From Propionibacteriaceae bacterium (lineage in GTDB: Bacteria; Actinomycetota; Actinomycetes; Propionibacteriales; Propionibacteriaceae): 35,013 nt of DNA. The notes below the pieces were generated by a model that did not search any database, was not told the DNA's origin, and worked only from the letters and a program-made list of their open reading frames with translations. The DNA is taken from positions 1-35,013 of the forward strand of contig JAISJP010000013.1 of NCBI GenBank assembly GCA_031261455.1, given 5' to 3'. Below are positions 7,516-16,016 of the stretch, piece by piece. How positions within the stretch are numbered: position 1 is the first letter of the stretch; each line of letters begins with the position of its first letter. The position numbers and the translations under genes are program-made.

Positions 7516-10028
7516 GAGCGCCATTGTCTTGGATTCGTGAACTTGCTGACCTTCCCGCTGGTCTCAGCAATGCCGAATTGGCTACTGCATTTACCCGCGC
7601 TGGGCTTCAGGTTGAGCACATCGAGTGCCCGGCTGACGCCATCACGGGGCCGGTTGTCGTTGGCCAGGTGCTCGACCTTGTGGAGGAGCCGCAGAAGAAC
7701 GGCAAGACCATCCGCTGGTGCCACGTTGACTGCGGCCCCCATAACCCCGAATCCGAGCCGAGCCGCGGCATCGTTTGTGGGGCACTCAACTTCGCAGTTG
7801 GCGATTTCGTGGCTGTCGCGCTGGACGGCGCGGTGCTGCCCGGTGGCTTCGCCATCGCCGCGCGCCGCACCTACGGGCACGTCTCCGACGGCATGATCTG
7901 CGCCGCCGACGAACTTGGCCTCGGTGACGACCACTCCGGCATCATCGTGCTCGGTCACGCGGACGCGGCTGGTGATTTCGTGCCCGGCTCCGACGCGCTG
8001 GAGGTGCTTGGTGCCTACGACGCGATCTTCGAGATCGACGTCACCCCAGACGAGGGCTACTGCCTGTCAATCCGTGGTTTGGCGCGCGAGGCCGCACAGG
8101 CGTTCGGCGTCGCATTCCACGACCCGTACCTGACGCCGGTGCCCGCTCCCAGCCAGGCTGGCTATCCTGTGGTGCTCAACAGTGCGTCCTGCGCGACGTT
8201 CAGCGCCGTCAGTATCCACAACGTTGACCCCAACGCCCCAACGCCGCCGTGGATGTCGAGCCGTCTGGTCGCCTGTGGCGTGCGCTCGCTGGGGTTGCGC
8301 ATCGACATCACTAACTATGTGATGCTGGAGTCCGGCCAGCCGATACACGGCTACGATGCCGCGAAACTCACCGGTCCCATCGTGGTGCGCAAGGCTGCCG
8401 AGGGCGAGCAGATCGCCACGCTAGACGGCCAACTGCGCACCCTGAGCGCCGACGACCTGCTGATCACCGACAACACCGGCCCCATCGGCCTCGCTGGCGT
8501 GATGGGCGGCCAGACCACTGAACTGGAGGCGGAGACCACTGAAGTGCTGATCGAGGCGGCCCTGTTCGACGCCCCCAACATCGGGCGCACCTACCGTCGT
8601 CACCACCTAGCCAGCGAGGCGTCCCGACGCTTCGAGCGGGGCGTGGACTTCAACCTTGGATTCGCCGCCGCCGCCCGCTGCGCCGAACTGCTGCGCGACC
8701 TAGCCGGTGGTCAGATCGACCCCGCCTACACGGTCGCCGGTTCGGTGGCCCCCATGCCCGTCTGCGATGTTCCCGCCGGGCTGCCGTCAAAGATTCTGGG
8801 TATCGAAGTGCCACTTGACAAGGTGGTTGGCATCTTGCAGGCCTCCAAGGTGAGTGTTGAACTCCTGCCCGACGACGTCCTGCGCTGCACCCCGCCCACG
8901 TGGCGTCGCGACCTCGTGGACCCTTACGACTACGTCGAGGAGATCGGTCGCAAGATCGGTTTCGACTCCATCCCGGTCGTCGTCCCGCGTGCCACGTCTG
9001 GACGAGGACTTACCCGCCTACAGAAGGCCCGCCGCGATGTCACGCACGCGCTTGTGGACGCCGGTTTCGTAGAGACGCTCACCCTGCCGTTCATCGGTGA
9101 GGACGACATCGACCGCCTCGGCGCGAACGCCATGGATACGCGACGCATGTTTGTGCGCCTCGCCAACCCGCTGGACGACACGCGTCCATACCTACGCACC
9201 ACGCTGCTGCCCGGTCTGATCGCAGCCGCGAACCGCAACACCTCCCGCAGCCAAGACGACCTCGCTATCTTCGAGTCCGGCAAAGTGTTCGTCAACACGG
9301 TTGTGGGTGAGCCGCCGTCGCCCACTCCGCCCGTAGACAAGCGTCCCAGCGATGACGAGATACTCGAGATCTACGCGTCGCTGCCCGACCAGCCGCACAT
9401 GATTGCTGCACTGCTCACGGGCAACTGGCTCCCGGCTACCTGGAACGCTCCCGCAGAGCCCGTCACGTGGCAGCACGCGGTAGCATTCGCGGAGACCGTC
9501 GCCGCAGCTCTTGGCCTCCAGGTCACCCGTCGTGCCGCGACCCGCGCCCCAGGGCATCCCGGCCGTTGTGCCGAGATTCAGGCGCTGCACGGCGACGAGT
9601 TTGTGAGCGTCGGTTTTGCCTGCGAGCTTCATCCGGACGTGGTGAAAGCCAACGGCCTGCCCGAGCGCAGTTGTGCCGTCGAACTCAACCTTGACGCCAT
9701 GATCGACTTCGCCCCCGAGAACGGCGAAGTCAGCCCACTGTCGTCATTCCCGTTAACCAAGCAGGACGTCGCTCTGGTTGTTGACGCCACTGTTCCTGCC
9801 GCAGCGGTCGAGGCCGCCTTGGTTGTCGGTGCCGGTGACCTGCTGGAGTCCCTCACCCTGTTCGACGTCTTTGTCGGCGACCAGATTGGCGCAGGCAAGA
9901 AGAGCCTCGCCTACAACCTGCGTTTCCGTCACCCCGAGCGCACCCTCACCGAGGTTGAGGCAACCGCCGCCCGTGACGCTGCCGTAGCCGCCGCTGCTGC
10001 CGCCACAGGTGCCGTACTGCGCGGCTAA
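7512..10028 (+). CDS. pheT: Phenylalanine-tRNA ligase, beta subunit
   Basis: An 838-residue protein, the usual full length. It begins MRAPLSWIRELADLP. The tRNA-binding (EMAP-like) domain covers about residues 40-155, the B3/B4 editing domain about 210-360 (with the ITNYVMLESGQPIHGYD block), then B5 and the RRDLVDPYDYVEEIGR region, and a C-terminal ferredoxin-fold anticodon-binding domain from about 745 (FPLTKQDVALVVD to the end). It edits misactivated Tyr and positions tRNA-Phe. It overlaps pheS by 4 nt. A longer in-frame reading reaches back to 7245 inside pheS, but the pheS frame there is clearly the real one. A TetR gene follows after 12 nt and may share the transcript. Confidence 0.97.
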   Translation: MRAPLSWIRELADLPAGLSNAELATAFTRAGLQVEHIECPADAITGPVVVGQVLDLVEEPQKNGKTIRWCHVDCGPHNPESEPSRGIVCGALNFAVGDFVAVALDGAVLPGGFAIAARRTYGHVSDGMICAADELGLGDDHSGIIVLGHADAAGDFVPGSDALEVLGAYDAIFEIDVTPDEGYCLSIRGLAREAAQAFGVAFHDPYLTPVPAPSQAGYPVVLNSASCATFSAVSIHNVDPNAPTPPWMSSRLVACGVRSLGLRIDITNYVMLESGQPIHGYDAAKLTGPIVVRKAAEGEQIATLDGQLRTLSADDLLITDNTGPIGLAGVMGGQTTELEAETTEVLIEAALFDAPNIGRTYRRHHLASEASRRFERGVDFNLGFAAAARCAELLRDLAGGQIDPAYTVAGSVAPMPVCDVPAGLPSKILGIEVPLDKVVGILQASKVSVELLPDDVLRCTPPTWRRDLVDPYDYVEEIGRKIGFDSIPVVVPRATSGRGLTRLQKARRDVTHALVDAGFVETLTLPFIGEDDIDRLGANAMDTRRMFVRLANPLDDTRPYLRTTLLPGLIAAANRNTSRSQDDLAIFESGKVFVNTVVGEPPSPTPPVDKRPSDDEILEIYASLPDQPHMIAALLTGNWLPATWNAPAEPVTWQHAVAFAETVAAALGLQVTRRAATRAPGHPGRCAEIQALHGDEFVSVGFACELHPDVVKANGLPERSCAVELNLDAMIDFAPENGEVSPLSSFPLTKQDVALVVDATVPAAAVEAALVVGAGDLLESLTLFDVFVGDQIGAGKKSLAYNLRFRHPERTLTEVEATAARDAAVAAAAAATGAVLRG

Positions 10029-10040
10029 GGTACACAGACC

Positions 10041-10592
10041 ATGGCAGATAGGGCGTCAATCGCGGCGGCGGCACTTTTTGTGCTGGATCGCGACGGGTTG
10101 GCCGAACTGAGTATGCGGCATGTGGCGTCCGAGTTGGGCGTCAAGGCACCCACGATCTACTATCACTATCCCAGCAAGGCGGCGCTGCTAGCGGCAGTGG
10201 CGGACAGCATTCTTGGCGGTGCCCCGGCGCTTGCGGAGGGCGGCTGGGGCCTGGTGGTGCGCGCGTGGATGGAGGACCTGCGCGCCACGCTGCTGACGCA
10301 TCGGGATGCTGCGGAGCTTGTCAGCGCCGCATCGGCGTCGGGGCTTATGACCGTCAACCCAGCGGCGGGCGTCGTGGATCTGTTGCAGCACGAGGGGTGG
10401 ACCGAGTTGGACGCCAAGTGGAGTGCCGCTGCCATGGTGCGCTTCGTCTTGGGTCACGTGGCTGAGGAGCAAGCTAGGTTCAACCTTGTGGCCGACGGCA
10501 CCCTCCCGGCGGGCACCGACCCGCTTGACCCACAAGCCTTCAGCCACGGCGTCCGCCTCTTGCTCGCCGGCACCGCCAACGTCCTGCCGTAG
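10041..10592 (+). CDS. TetR-family transcriptional regulator
   Basis: A 183-residue regulator. The N-terminal helix-turn-helix (about residues 5-50, with MRHVASELGVKAPTIYYHYPSK) is that of TetR proteins. The remaining helical part, with HRDAAELVSA and a late GVRLLLAG segment, resembles the TetR_C ligand-binding domain of the tetracycline repressor subgroup. It starts 12 nt after pheT on the same strand, with no ribosome binding site of note, so it may be read through from pheST. The usual TetR pattern, a divergent transporter or enzyme target next to it, is missing, so its ligand and target cannot be named. Confidence 0.85.
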   Translation: MADRASIAAAALFVLDRDGLAELSMRHVASELGVKAPTIYYHYPSKAALLAAVADSILGGAPALAEGGWGLVVRAWMEDLRATLLTHRDAAELVSAASASGLMTVNPAAGVVDLLQHEGWTELDAKWSAAAMVRFVLGHVAEEQARFNLVADGTLPAGTDPLDPQAFSHGVRLLLAGTANVLP

Positions 10593-10690
10593 CCGCTCGC
10601 CAAACCGCAGCAGCCTGAATGTGAGCAGGTTGTCGGGTCTCTGAGCCAGGGGGCTTATCCACCGTCATGGTGTCTCACAAGCCGCAGTTT

Positions 10691-10722
10691 CGCATAACTA
10701 TGCGGGCGGTGGCATAATTATG
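10691..10722 (+). promoter_or_regulatory. argC promoter with two ARG-box-like operators
   Basis: Two palindromes lie just before argC: CGCATAACTATGCG (10691-10704) and CATAATTATG (10713-10722). Their centres are 20 bp apart, close to the 21-bp spacing known for paired ARG boxes, and the CATA..TATG core agrees with ArgR sites of GC-rich Gram-positives. CATAAT (10713-10718) in the second box is placed as a -10 element 7 nt before ATG 10726. ArgR, encoded at the end of the same operon, bound here with arginine would cover the promoter. The site is read by eye and has not been tested. Confidence 0.65.
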
Positions 10723-10725
10723 TGT

Positions 10726-11763
10726 ATGGCATTTTCTGTTGCTGTGGCCGGGTGTACGGGCTACGCCGGGGGCGAGGTGCTGCGTTACCTGTTGGGCCGC
10801 CCTGATATCGAGATTGGCGCGCTTACTGCCGGGGGTTCGGCGGGCAAGAAGCTGGGGGAGTTCCACCCGAACCTATGGCCGCTGGCCGACCGCGTGGTGC
10901 AGCCGAGTGATCCAGCCATCCTTGCCGGGCACGACATCGTGTTCATGGGGCTTCCGCACGGGACGTCCGGACCAATTGCCGCCCAGCTGCCCGCAGAGAC
11001 GCTCATCATCGATCTAGGCCCAGACCATCGTCTGACAAGCCAAGGCGACTGGGATAAGTTCTACGGCGGCGACTACAGTCCTGCGTGGACCTATGGGTTG
11101 CCTGAACTGCCCGGCCAGCGCGAAGCCCTCGCCAACACCAAGCGCATCGCGGTTCCGGGCTGCTACGTGACCACGGTCACGCTCTCGTTGCTCCCCGCCC
11201 TGACGTCCGGACTGATCGACGGGCGCGACATCGTGGTGGCCGCGGCCTCCGGGTCGTCGGGTGCAGGCAAGGCAGCCAAGCCCAACCTGCTGGGCGCCGA
11301 GATGTTCGGCTCAATGAGCGCTTACGGGGTCGGTGGCACCCACCGTCACGTTCCCGAGATTTTGCAAAACCTGAGGTCCCTAGGTGCAAACAATCCGACG
11401 CTTAGTTTCACACCCGTGCTCGCCCCGATGGCGCGCGGCATTATGGCCGTCTGCACCGCGCCCTTGCTCAATCCCGACGAGACGACAGCAACAGACGCGC
11501 AAGCCGCATACCGCGCGGCCTACGATCAAGAGTCGTTCCTGAACGTCTGCCCGGACGGCGTCTGGCCGTCGTCCAAGTGGGTGCTCGGCAGCAACGGTTT
11601 CGCGGTTCAGGTGACGGTCGATGCGCAAGCCGGTCGTCTTGTCGCCGTCGGCACCCTTGACAACCTTGCCAAGGGCACTGCATCGCAAGCCATCCAGGCT
11701 ATGAACATCGCCCTCGGACTCGACGAGACCACCGGCCTCAACAACATCGGGGTGGCTCCATGA
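10726..11763 (+). CDS. argC: N-acetyl-gamma-glutamyl-phosphate reductase
   Basis: A 345-residue NADPH-dependent enzyme that reduces N-acetylglutamyl phosphate to the semialdehyde, the third step to ornithine. The Rossmann start VAVAGCTGYAGGEVLRYL is at the N-terminus, the catalytic Cys is Cys146 in VPGCYVT, and the SGAGKAAKP and GVGGTHRHVPEI segments follow. I took ATG 10726 rather than ATG 10720 because the -10 box CATAAT is 7 nt upstream, so the message would be leaderless, and the protein then begins MAFSVAVAG, closer to the family. It is first in argCJBDR; argJ follows after 55 nt. Confidence 0.97.
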   Translation: MAFSVAVAGCTGYAGGEVLRYLLGRPDIEIGALTAGGSAGKKLGEFHPNLWPLADRVVQPSDPAILAGHDIVFMGLPHGTSGPIAAQLPAETLIIDLGPDHRLTSQGDWDKFYGGDYSPAWTYGLPELPGQREALANTKRIAVPGCYVTTVTLSLLPALTSGLIDGRDIVVAAASGSSGAGKAAKPNLLGAEMFGSMSAYGVGGTHRHVPEILQNLRSLGANNPTLSFTPVLAPMARGIMAVCTAPLLNPDETTATDAQAAYRAAYDQESFLNVCPDGVWPSSKWVLGSNGFAVQVTVDAQAGRLVAVGTLDNLAKGTASQAIQAMNIALGLDETTGLNNIGVAP

Positions 11764-11818
11764 TCCCGACGAAACCCATGCAGAATCGACAGGTCAGAAA
11801 CAGGATAGGAGCTTTCCA

Positions 11819-13048
11819 GTGAGTCAGGACTACAGCAGTTTCCTTCGCCAGAACATCGACGCTCATCCGGTCGGCGGTGGGCAGGGCGTCACCTTCCCGC
11901 TCGGGTTCCGCGCTGCGGGGGTGCCTGCCGGACAAAAGAGCACCGGAGCACCCGACCTTGCACTCGTCGTCAATGACGGACCTCAGATAACCGCTGCCGC
12001 AGTTTTCACCCCCAACCGCTTCGCCGCCGCGCCCGTCCAATGGTCAAAGGCCGTAATGGCCTCGGGAGTGACGCCAAGAGTGGTGGTTCTAAACTCCGGC
12101 GGAGCCAACGCCTGTACCGGCGCTCCCGGCTTTGAGGACTCCAAGACCACAGCCCAGCGGGTCGCGTCCGTGTTGCGCACTAGGGCCAACGAGGTGCTGG
12201 TGGCCTCCACCGGCCTCATCGGCAAACCGCTCGTTATGCCGCCACTGCTCGCCGGAGTTGACGCAGCCGCAGCCGCGCTCAGCACAGACGGTGGGCCCCA
12301 AGCCGCCGAGGCCATCATCACCACCGACACCCACTCCAAGACCACCCAGGGCGAGGTCAACGGCTGGCGCGTCGGCGGCATGGTAAAGGGTGCCGGCATG
12401 ATCGCCCCGGCACTCGCCACGCTGCTGGTGGTCGTCACCACGGACGCTCTTGTGGACAACGAGACGGCCCAGCGCGCCCTCACCGCCGCCGCCGACTTGA
12501 GCTTCAACCGCATCGATGTGGACGGCTGCATGAGCACCAACGACACCCTCATCCTGCTGGCCTCCGGTGCGTCCGGCATCCGCCCCAGCGAGGAAGAGCT
12601 GACGGTCGCGCTCGCGAAGGCCTGCTACGACCTGTCCCTACAGGTCATTGGGGACGCTGAGGGTGCCAGTCACGACATCGAGATCACGGTAGCGGGTGCC
12701 GTGACGGAACAGGCCGCACTTGAGGCCGCCCGGGTGATCGGTCGCAACAACCTTTTCAAGTGCGCCATCTTCGGCAACGACCCCAACTGGGGACGTGCCG
12801 TCGCCGCGCTTGGCACCCTGAGCGAAGCACAATGTCCCTACGACGCCACCCAGGTAGACGTGAGTTTCAACGGGGTGAAGGTTTGCATTGGCGGCGGCGT
12901 CGGCGAACCAAGAGAACTGGTCAACCTAGGTCAGGACCGTCGCGTGAAGATCGTCGTCGACCTGCACGCTGGCAGCGAGGCAGCGACTATCTACACCAAC
13001 GACCTCACCTACGCTTACGTCGAAGAGAACGCGGAGTATCCCACATGA
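11819..13048 (+). CDS. argJ: Bifunctional ornithine acetyltransferase / N-acetylglutamate synthase
   Basis: A 409-residue proenzyme that moves the acetyl group from N-acetylornithine to glutamate, closing the acetyl cycle. The self-cleavage site is seen in [14 protein letters not shown]: cleavage before Thr201 frees the nucleophile of the beta chain. Other family blocks are [10 protein letters not shown], the [15 protein letters not shown] stretch and the C-terminal [14 protein letters not shown]. The GTG start has ATAGGAG 8 nt upstream. The end overlaps argB by 4 nt (ATGA). An acetyl-cycling ArgJ explains why no argA or argE is needed next to the cluster. Confidence 0.97.
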   Translation: MSQDYSSFLRQNIDAHPVGGGQGVTFPLGFRAAGVPAGQKSTGAPDLALVVNDGPQITAAAVFTPNRFAAAPVQWSKAVMASGVTPRVVVLNSGGANACTGAPGFEDSKTTAQRVASVLRTRANEVLVASTGLIGKPLVMPPLLAGVDAAAAALSTDGGPQAAEAIITTDTHSKTTQGEVNGWRVGGMVKGAGMIAPALATLLVVVTTDALVDNETAQRALTAAADLSFNRIDVDGCMSTNDTLILLASGASGIRPSEEELTVALAKACYDLSLQVIGDAEGASHDIEITVAGAVTEQAALEAARVIGRNNLFKCAIFGNDPNWGRAVAALGTLSEAQCPYDATQVDVSFNGVKVCIGGGVGEPRELVNLGQDRRVKIVVDLHAGSEAATIYTNDLTYAYVEENAEYPT

Positions 13049-13941
13049 GTCGCAGCAGAACCGTTGACCACGAGGCCGCCATCGCCAAGGCCGCCACCCT
13101 GATCGAGGCACTGCCTTGGCTGGAGCAGTATGCCGGGGCGATTGTCGTAATCAAGTACGGCGGCAACGCCATGATTGACGAGACGCTGAAGCGCGCTTTC
13201 GCCACCGACATCGCGTTCCTGCGCACCTGCGGCCTGAAGCCCGTAGTGGTCCACGGCGGCGGCCCCCAGATCTCGTCCATGCTGAAACGCCTCGGTATTG
13301 AGAGCGAGTGGGTCGATGGCCTGCGCGTCACCACGCCCGAGGTGATGGAAGTGGTACGCATGGTGCTCGTCGGCCAGGTCGGTCGCGAACTCATCAACCT
13401 CATCAACGAGCACGGACCACTGGCCGTTGGACTCTCCGGTGAGGACGCGTCCTTATTCACTGCCGCGCCGCGTGGCGTCACGTTGGATGACGGTGAGGAG
13501 GTCAGTCTTGGTCTGGTCGGTGACGTGGTGAGCGTCAATCCAGACGCCGTACTGGACCTCATCGAGGCCGGGCGTGTGCCCGTGATCGCTACCGTCTCCC
13601 CAGGCAACGACGGCAACGTCTATAACGTGAATGCCGACACTGCAGCCTCGGCCCTAGCGGTGGCACTGGGTGCGCACCGTTTGGTGATGCTCACCGATGT
13701 GGCCGGGCTTTATGCTGACTGGCCTAACTCGGAGGAGGTCATCACGCAGATCTCGGTGAGCGAGTTGGCCGCGCTGCTGCCGACTCTTGAGTCTGGCATG
13801 CGTCCCAAGATGGAGGCGTGCCTGCGTGCCGTCACCGGTGGGGTGGAGAAGGCAACAGTGATTGACGGGCGGGTGCAGCACTCGCTGCTGCTTGAGGTCT
13901 TCACTGACGACGGCATCGGCACCCTCGTACGGGCCGAGTGA
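13045..13941 (+). CDS. argB: Acetylglutamate kinase
   Basis: A 298-residue amino-acid kinase that phosphorylates N-acetylglutamate, the usual control point for arginine feedback. The phosphate-binding [11 protein letters not shown] (about 30-42), the [10 protein letters not shown] block, and [17 protein letters not shown] near the C-terminal nucleotide-binding region are all present. An N-terminal helix of about 25 residues precedes the core, a feature of arginine-sensitive hexameric kinases, so feedback inhibition is likely though not provable here. The start overlaps the argJ stop (ATGA). argD starts 21 nt further on. Confidence 0.97.
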   Translation: MSRSRTVDHEAAIAKAATLIEALPWLEQYAGAIVVIKYGGNAMIDETLKRAFATDIAFLRTCGLKPVVVHGGGPQISSMLKRLGIESEWVDGLRVTTPEVMEVVRMVLVGQVGRELINLINEHGPLAVGLSGEDASLFTAAPRGVTLDDGEEVSLGLVGDVVSVNPDAVLDLIEAGRVPVIATVSPGNDGNVYNVNADTAASALAVALGAHRLVMLTDVAGLYADWPNSEEVITQISVSELAALLPTLESGMRPKMEACLRAVTGGVEKATVIDGRVQHSLLLEVFTDDGIGTLVRAE

Positions 13942-13962
13942 ACTAAGACAAGAAGGAACAAG

Positions 13963-15228
13963 ATGAGCGAGATCATGATGGAGCGCTACGCGGGAGCGCT
14001 CATGCACACGTTCAACCCGGCGAAGGTGTTCGTCAAGGGTCAGGGAACGCAGCTTTATGACTCAGTGGGTCGCAGCTACACTGACTTTCTGTCCGGACTG
14101 GCGGTCAGCGCGCTCGGGCACTGTCACCCGGAGGTCACCGAGGCGGTCACCAAGCAGTTGAGCAAACTGGACCACATCTCGAACCTGTTTGCGTCACCCA
14201 CGCAGATCGCGCTGGCCGAACAGTTGGTGTCGCTGGTAGCTGCCCACCACGTGCCCAAGGCCCCTTGTGGCGAGCTGACCAAGGGCGACGGACAGGTGAA
14301 GCCCATCGACTCAATCCTGCCTCAGTCCGCCCGCGTCACCGCGAAGGTGTTCTTCGGCAACTCCGGCGCGGAGGCCAACGAGGCCGCGTTCAAGCTGACC
14401 CGCCTCACCGGACGCACCCGCATCATCGCCATGGAGGGCTCGTTCCACGGTCGCACGTTGGGTTCGTTGGCCATCACCTCCACGCCAAAGTATCGGGAGC
14501 CGTTCGAGCCACTGCCCGGCGACGTGACGTTCATCCCGTTCGGCGACGTGGACGCGCTCGCCGCTGCTGTGGACGAGAGCGTTGCTGCTGTGGTGCTGGA
14601 GCCAATCCAGGGCGAGAACGGCGTCGTGGTCCCCTCTGCGGGCTATCTGGCCGCTGCTCGCGAGATCACTGAGGCACACGGTGCGCTGCTCTGGGTTGAC
14701 GAGATTCAGACCGGCTTGGGGCGCTGTGGCGAGTGGCTGGTGAGCATCTCCGAGGGGGTGCTGCCCGACATCGTCACGGTCGCCAAGGGCTTGGGCAACG
14801 GATTCCCCATCGGCGCGTGCATTGCCACCGGTCACGTGGCGGAGTTCTTCACCCCCGGCGCTCACGGCACCACGTTTGGTGGTAACCCCGTGGCCGCTGC
14901 TGCCGGACTGGCCGTGCTAAACGTGCTGTCACGTGATGGCCTCATCATCAAAGCCAACGAGTTGGGTGCGCGCCTGGAACGCAAGGTGCTGGCGCTCGAC
15001 AACCCGCTGATCACCGGCGTGCGTGGCCGTGGTCTGCTGCGCGGCATTGTGCTAGCCGAGCCGGTTGCCGTCAAAACCTACCAGGCTCTGCTGGCGTCCG
15101 GTTGGATCGTCAACGCCCCCCGCGAGTCCGTGATCCGCGTCGCACCTCCGCTGATCGTCACCCCAGACGAGATCGACGAGTTTGCCGCGGCCCTAGATCG
15201 AGCATTGCGGAGCGTCACTCATGGGTGA
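13963..15228 (+). CDS. argD: Acetylornithine aminotransferase
   Basis: A 421-residue PLP enzyme that makes N-acetylornithine from the semialdehyde. Family blocks are FLSGLAVSALGHCHPEV, VFFGNSGAEANEAAFKL, FHGRTLGSL, the WVDEIQTGLGR metal/PLP region, and TVAKGLGNGFPIGA with the PLP lysine Lys275. Between the N-terminal domain and the GNSGAEA block there is a stretch of about 25 residues (around KAPCGELTKGDGQVKP) that looks like an insertion relative to typical ArgD proteins of about 400 residues. The ATG has AAGAAGGAAC upstream. The last 8 nt overlap argR. In many actinobacteria argF sits between argD and argR; it is absent here. Confidence 0.96.
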   Translation: MSEIMMERYAGALMHTFNPAKVFVKGQGTQLYDSVGRSYTDFLSGLAVSALGHCHPEVTEAVTKQLSKLDHISNLFASPTQIALAEQLVSLVAAHHVPKAPCGELTKGDGQVKPIDSILPQSARVTAKVFFGNSGAEANEAAFKLTRLTGRTRIIAMEGSFHGRTLGSLAITSTPKYREPFEPLPGDVTFIPFGDVDALAAAVDESVAAVVLEPIQGENGVVVPSAGYLAAAREITEAHGALLWVDEIQTGLGRCGEWLVSISEGVLPDIVTVAKGLGNGFPIGACIATGHVAEFFTPGAHGTTFGGNPVAAAAGLAVLNVLSRDGLIIKANELGARLERKVLALDNPLITGVRGRGLLRGIVLAEPVAVKTYQALLASGWIVNAPRESVIRVAPPLIVTPDEIDEFAAALDRALRSVTHG

Positions 15229-15709
15229 CGCGCCCGCATTGTCCCGAACTGCCCGCCACGCCCGCATTGTGGCGCTGATCGAAGCCCAGGAGATCACGTC
15301 GCAGGCGGAGTTGTCGGACCTGCTGGCAGCGCAAGGAATCGCCGTGGCTCAAGGCACGCTGAGCCGCGACCTGCTGGAGATCGGTGCGGTTCGGGTGCGT
15401 GGAGTCTCCGGTCGTCTGGTCTACGCCCCCCTCGGTTCCGACGGCACAGACCGGGGCACCGCCGAAGCCAAACTTGCCCGTCTCGCCGCTGAGGTGCTTG
15501 TCAGTGCGGACTCGTCCGGGAATATCGCCATCCTGAAGACTCCTCCCGGAGCAGCGCAATACTTCGCATCCGTCATCGACCGCTCCAACCGCGATGAGAT
15601 TCTAGGCACCATCGCGGGCGACGACACCCTGCTGATTGTCAGCCGTGACGCCACCGGCGGCGAGGCCCTGGCTGCTTGGTTTCGCTCCCTTGCCAGCCCC
15701 AAAGTCTAG
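15221..15709 (+). CDS. argR: Arginine repressor
   Basis: A 162-residue ArgR. The N-terminal winged helix-turn-helix covers about residues 8-70 (RHARIVALIEAQEITSQAEL... GTLSRDLLEIGAVRV), and the C-terminal oligomerisation and arginine-binding domain ends with ILGTIAGDDTLLIVSRD, including the conserved GT-AGDDT loop. As a hexamer with arginine it should bind the two palindromes before argC and shut down its own operon. The ATG overlaps argD by 8 nt, so it is translationally coupled as the last gene of argCJBDR. No strong terminator follows before the tRNA genes. Confidence 0.96.
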   Translation: MGDAPALSRTARHARIVALIEAQEITSQAELSDLLAAQGIAVAQGTLSRDLLEIGAVRVRGVSGRLVYAPLGSDGTDRGTAEAKLARLAAEVLVSADSSGNIAILKTPPGAAQYFASVIDRSNRDEILGTIAGDDTLLIVSRDATGGEALAAWFRSLASPKV

Positions 15710-15727
15710 CCCCGTTGCGCCTTGTTT

Positions 15728-15756
15728 TGGGTTTACCCGCTCTCTCAAGATATGAT
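15728..15756 (+). promoter_or_regulatory. Probable promoter of the tRNA-Asp/tRNA-Phe genes
   Basis: TTGGGT (15728-15733) and TATGAT (15751-15756) are 17 bp apart and lie 45 nt before the mature tRNA-Asp. The -10 matches the consensus at five of six bases; the -35 match is weak. Confidence 0.45.
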
Positions 15757-15800
15757 TTTCTTCGTTGTCCGGTAGGTCAATAGCGCACGAGGTGCGCATT

Positions 15801-15874
15801 GGCCCCGTAGCGCAGTTGGTTAGCGCGCCGCCCTGTCACGGCGGAGGTCGCGGGTTCGAGTCCCGTCGGGGTCG
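15801..15874 (+). tRNA. tRNA-Asp (anticodon GTC)
   Basis: A complete cloverleaf of 74 nt: acceptor GGCCCCG with CGGGGTC (one G-U pair), D-arm GCGC/GCGC, anticodon stem CCGCC with loop TGTCACG region placing GTC at 15835-15837, and T-arm with TTCGAGT. The discriminator is G. CCA is not encoded (CAG follows), so the end must be added. It is the first of a two-tRNA cluster. Confidence 0.97.
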
Positions 15875-15913
15875 CAGAGAGATGGTGCACGAGGAAGGCA
15901 CCCTCACTTCTCT

Positions 15914-15987
15914 GGCCAGGTAGCTCAGTTGGTAGTAGCGCATCCCTGAAAAGGATGAGGTCGGCGGTTCGACCCCGCCCCTGGCCA
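15914..15987 (+). tRNA. tRNA-Phe (anticodon GAA)
   Basis: A 74-nt cloverleaf: acceptor GGCCAGG with CCTGGCC, anticodon stem CATCC/GGATG around loop CTGAAAA with GAA at 15948-15950, T-stem GGCGG/CCGCC with loop TTCGACC, discriminator A, no encoded CCA. The D-arm is odd: GCTC is followed by AGTTGGTAGTAGC where bacterial tRNA-Phe normally has AGTTGGTAGAGC, so one extra T leaves only three good D-stem pairs. The rest is standard, and it should still work as the substrate of PheST. Confidence 0.95.
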
Positions 15988-16003
15988 CAGTGGAAAATGC
16001 GAC

Positions 16004-16009
16004 TACCAT
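16004..16009 (+). promoter_or_regulatory. Possible -10 box of the exporter gene (leaderless type)
   Basis: TACCAT lies 7 nt before GTG 16017, only 17 nt after the end of tRNA-Phe. If used, the exporter has its own promoter instead of relying on read-through from the tRNA genes. No -35 is evident, as the tRNA gene occupies that place. Confidence 0.35.
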
Positions 16010-16016
16010 TAGACGC

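Noticed and set aside
10611..10632. Hairpin CAGCCTG/CAGGTTG after the TetR gene as a terminator
   Set aside because: Seven pairs including a G-U and no T-run afterwards; too weak to call.
10720..10725. ATG 10720 as the start of argC
   Set aside because: It overlaps the second ARG-like box and the -10 box is too close; ATG 10726 has the right 7-nt spacing and a better N-terminus.
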